In this document: piece after piece, positions 62,288-64,000 of the stretch
Layout: the number at the start of each line of letters is the position of its first letter
How positions within the stretch are numbered: the stretch's first letter is position 1
Source of the DNA: Christiangramia sp.
Lineage (GTDB): Bacteria; Bacteroidota; Bacteroidia; Flavobacteriales; Flavobacteriaceae
Length of the DNA: 64,000 nucleotides
Assembly (NCBI RefSeq): GCF_029937855.1
Contig: NZ_JAPYPC010000001.1
Location: 71,275 to 135,274 of the forward strand
Reading direction: 5' to 3'
The notes under the pieces: model-generated
What the model saw: the letters and a program-made list of their open reading frames with translations, nothing else
Told to the model about the DNA's origin: nothing
Database searches by the model: none
Translations under genes and position numbers: made by a program

Positions 62288-62665
62288 TTAAGAAATCTTC
62301 ATCGGATTTTTATTTTCATCTATCGCAACAAAGGTAAATTCTCCAGCGACTGCTTTTTCTCTGAAGTCAGTATACATTTCTTCTACAAAGATATCAACCC
62401 GAACTTTTAAACTTGTGTTTCCAACCTTAGTAACGTATCCGCTTAATTCCACTATTGTTCCAGCTGGAATAGGTTTTTTAAAGTCGATTTTGTCACTACT
62501 AACCGTAACCATTTGTTGCCTGCTAAATCTTGTTGCGGTTATGAAAGCAGTTTCATCCATCAATTGCATAGCCGTACCGCCAAAAAGCGTATCGTAATGA
62601 TTAGTGGTATTTGGAAAAACTGCTTTGAATATTGTAGTTTTTGACTTTTCAATTTTTTGCTTCAT
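62288..62665 (-). CDS. Acyl-CoA thioesterase (hotdog fold)
   Basis: A 125-residue hotdog-fold thioesterase of the YciA/ACOT type: FPNTTNHYDTLFGGTAMQLMDETAFITATRFSRQ with the catalytic Asp in LMDETA, then SSDKIDFKKPIPAGTIVELSGYV and a C-terminal VAIDE strand. It hydrolyses acyl-CoA thioesters; chain-length preference cannot be told. Its ATG overlaps the PAS gene stop by 4 bases (ATGA), so the nrdA-PAS-thioesterase row is one operon. Confidence 0.9.
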   Translation of the reverse strand: MKQKIEKSKTTIFKAVFPNTTNHYDTLFGGTAMQLMDETAFITATRFSRQQMVTVSSDKIDFKKPIPAGTIVELSGYVTKVGNTSLKVRVDIFVEEMYTDFREKAVAGEFTFVAIDENKNPMKIS

Positions 62666-63228
62666 ATTACTTCTTTTTCAAAAGCGATGTAGTGTGTTGT
62701 CTGATCGTTGAATAGAGGGATTATCTTAATTTCACAATTGTAAGGAGTTTTATTTTTTTTATAATTGACTATTCTGTCTTGAAAAGGCCGATCCTGAATA
62801 ATCTTTTCTTTAAATCTTTTTTTTGATTCAATTGAAGTCTTTTCTCCATGTAAAAATCCAGGTGTTTTATTCATTGCAAATTTTTTAGAATAACCAGTCA
62901 TTTTTGTAAATCCATCATTAATCCAAATTATTCTTTGACTTAAATCAGTAATGACTATAGCGTCGTAATCATTTTCTTTGAATACTATATTCAGGTCATT
63001 ACTCCATCTGAACTTTTTGGCTAAATAAATAACTTTTTGGATCTCCACATTTTTCTTTGCTTCAGTTATCCTCTTGTGATAATTCTCCATAAAAATATCC
63101 CAGCTCAATAAAGGCCCCCTTCTCAACTTTGAAGAATCTATCTGATGCTTGATCTTGTTATATTCTTCCTGCGACAATCCAGATAAAAAAATATCTAAAC
63201 ACCGCATATTATATAAATTGTGTTTCAT
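62662..63228 (-). CDS. PAS domain-containing protein
   Basis: A 188-residue protein with one PAS domain (about 85-186): YDAIVITDLSQRIIWINDGFTKMTGYSKKFAMNKTPGFLHGEKTS, then RPFQDRIVNYKKNKTPYNCEIKIIPLFND. The LOV photo-active Cys is not present at the NCRFLQ position, so it is not a LOV photosensor. No output kinase or HTH domain is attached. A short N-terminal helical region precedes. It lies 9 bases after nrdA; role unknown, perhaps a redox or ligand sensor partner. Confidence 0.85.
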   Translation of the reverse strand: MKHNLYNMRCLDIFLSGLSQEEYNKIKHQIDSSKLRRGPLLSWDIFMENYHKRITEAKKNVEIQKVIYLAKKFRWSNDLNIVFKENDYDAIVITDLSQRIIWINDGFTKMTGYSKKFAMNKTPGFLHGEKTSIESKKRFKEKIIQDRPFQDRIVNYKKNKTPYNCEIKIIPLFNDQTTHYIAFEKEVI

Positions 63229-63237
63229 GTTTTAATT

Positions 63238-64000
63238 TTATGCTTCACAACTGGAACAGCTTACAATATTTGATACAAATTCTTTAGAAACACTTTGACT
63301 TCTCTGGTAATACAAGGTTTTCACTCCAAGTTTCCAGGCTTCTATCATCAATTTATTTACTTCCCTAATAGGTAATCCTGCCGGTATATTTAGATTAAGA
63401 CTTTGTGCCTGGTCGATAAATTTCTGCCTTATAGAAGCCTGCTGAATGATTTCCAGCTGACTAATCTCTTTAAAGGTTTTGAAAATATCCTTTTCTTCTT
63501 GTGTCAAAGTATCTAAATGCTGAATACTACCATGATTTAGCATAATACTTCTCCAGGTCTCTTCATTATCTAATCCCTTTTCTTCAAGTAACCCTTTAAG
63601 GTATTTATTCTTTCTCATAAAGTTTCCTTTTGCAAGACCCGCTTTATAATAATTACTACTGAAAGGTTCAATTCCCGGTGATGTTTGACCAAGAATTGCG
63701 GAAGAAGAAGTAGTTGGTGCGATAGCCATTAAAGTGGTGTTTCTTAATCCATAGCCTTTGAGAATCTCCGGTTCTCCATAAATTCCTGCCAATTCTTTAC
63801 TAGCTTTTTTGGCTTTAACGCTAATATCTTCAAATATCTGGTGGGTAATTCCTTTTGCACGCATACCTTCAAAAGGAATTCTATTTTTCTGTAAATATGA
63901 ATGCCAACCCATGGCTCCCAGGCCAAGTGCCCGGTGATTTTTAGCAAAACGGTTGGCTGAAGATAAATAATGGTTTGCTTCAGTTTTAGCAATAAACTCC
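63238..64000 (-). CDS. nrdA: Ribonucleoside-diphosphate reductase alpha subunit, C-terminal part (cut by window end)
   Basis: Class I ribonucleotide reductase large subunit. The frame is open from base 64000 (EFIAKTEANHYLSSANRFAKN...), so the N-terminal part lies outside. Visible: HRALGLGAMGWH, LRNTTLMAIAPTTSSSAILGQTSPGIEPFSSNYYK with the active-site loop, LGVKTLYYQRSQ with the radical-pathway tyrosines, and the C-terminal redox pair CSSCEA. A second frame between 63744 and 63992 is only a shadow; there is no frameshift. First in a row with the PAS and thioesterase genes. Confidence 0.93.
   Translation of the reverse strand, partial: EFIAKTEANHYLSSANRFAKNHRALGLGAMGWHSYLQKNRIPFEGMRAKGITHQIFEDISVKAKKASKELAGIYGEPEILKGYGLRNTTLMAIAPTTSSSAILGQTSPGIEPFSSNYYKAGLAKGNFMRKNKYLKGLLEEKGLDNEETWRSIMLNHGSIQHLDTLTQEEKDIFKTFKEISQLEIIQQASIRQKFIDQAQSLNLNIPAGLPIREVNKLMIEAWKLGVKTLYYQRSQSVSKEFVSNIVSCSSCEA

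Noticed and set aside
63744-63992. Second overlapping frame at the nrdA end, suggesting a frameshift in nrdA
   Set aside because: The frame of the main part reads on without a stop to base 64000 and gives NrdA-like sequence; the other frame is a shadow.

Overview
The window reads as a Bacteroidetes chromosome, most likely a marine Flavobacteriaceae member (a Gramella/Christiangramella-type genome would fit). The evidence is AT-rich DNA, promoters of the TTTG/TAnnTTTG type in front of both tRNAs and several genes, GlnS and GltX both present, lipoprotein-rich proteases, a CarboxypepD-reg/outer-membrane beta-barrel protein, and a NagZ fused to a serine beta-lactamase fold. The organism call is inference from protein style; no database was searched.

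Layout. 1-23.9 kb is housekeeping: the 3' end of gltX, an SPFH protein, a small YtxH/holin-like envelope operon, glnS, folB, tRNA-Cys, a LysE-type exporter, RNase R, rpiB, a GNAT protein, a sterol-desaturase-type oxygenase, a CtpA-type protease, rnpA, an M1 aminopeptidase, a subtilisin-like lipoprotein, an MBL hydrolase, a Na+/H+ antiporter, yebC, a four-helix-bundle gene broken by one stop codon, and lepA.

24.1-43.1 kb is an amino-sugar and peptidoglycan salvage locus. A plus-strand operon carries a ROK kinase, an MFS sugar transporter, a creatininase-family hydrolase, GH20, MurQ, a GH18 stump, a DUF187 glycosidase-like lipoprotein, a sodium:solute symporter, a dipeptide epimerase and an NlpC/P60 lipoprotein. 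A minus-strand operon carries a ROK repressor, a NagB/PIG-L fusion and an amidase. The NagZ/beta-lactamase fusion lies divergently from it. Together they could cut wall fragments, import sugars and peptides, and convert MurNAc-6-P and GlcN-6-P to fructose-6-P. 43.2-48.9 kb holds an outer-membrane beta-barrel protein, dusB, a LolC/E-type permease, rbfA and methylmalonyl-CoA epimerase.

49.0-61.8 kb is a ~12.8-kb island inserted in the 3' end of a CAU-anticodon tRNA. It is bounded by a 14-bp direct repeat, with a tyrosine integrase and an excisionase-like protein at the right end and an exact 28-bp direct repeat just inside both ends. Its left half looks like a row of integron-type gene cassettes. 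Same-strand genes are separated by attC-like imperfect hairpins, and in three cassettes the first bases are clearly complementary to the last bases (a fourth more weakly). No IntI integrase is present. The cargo is defence-like: TcmP plus a three-Cys-motif DUF5131 protein, a dCMP/dCTP deaminase with a degenerate P-loop, a GIY-YIG/DUF4357 nuclease, a zinc-ribbon PD-(D/E)XK-like protein, and a DUF3883 nuclease-like protein coupled to a NUDIX hydrolase. The last 2 kb has a thioesterase, a PAS protein and the 3' end of nrdA, cut by the window edge.
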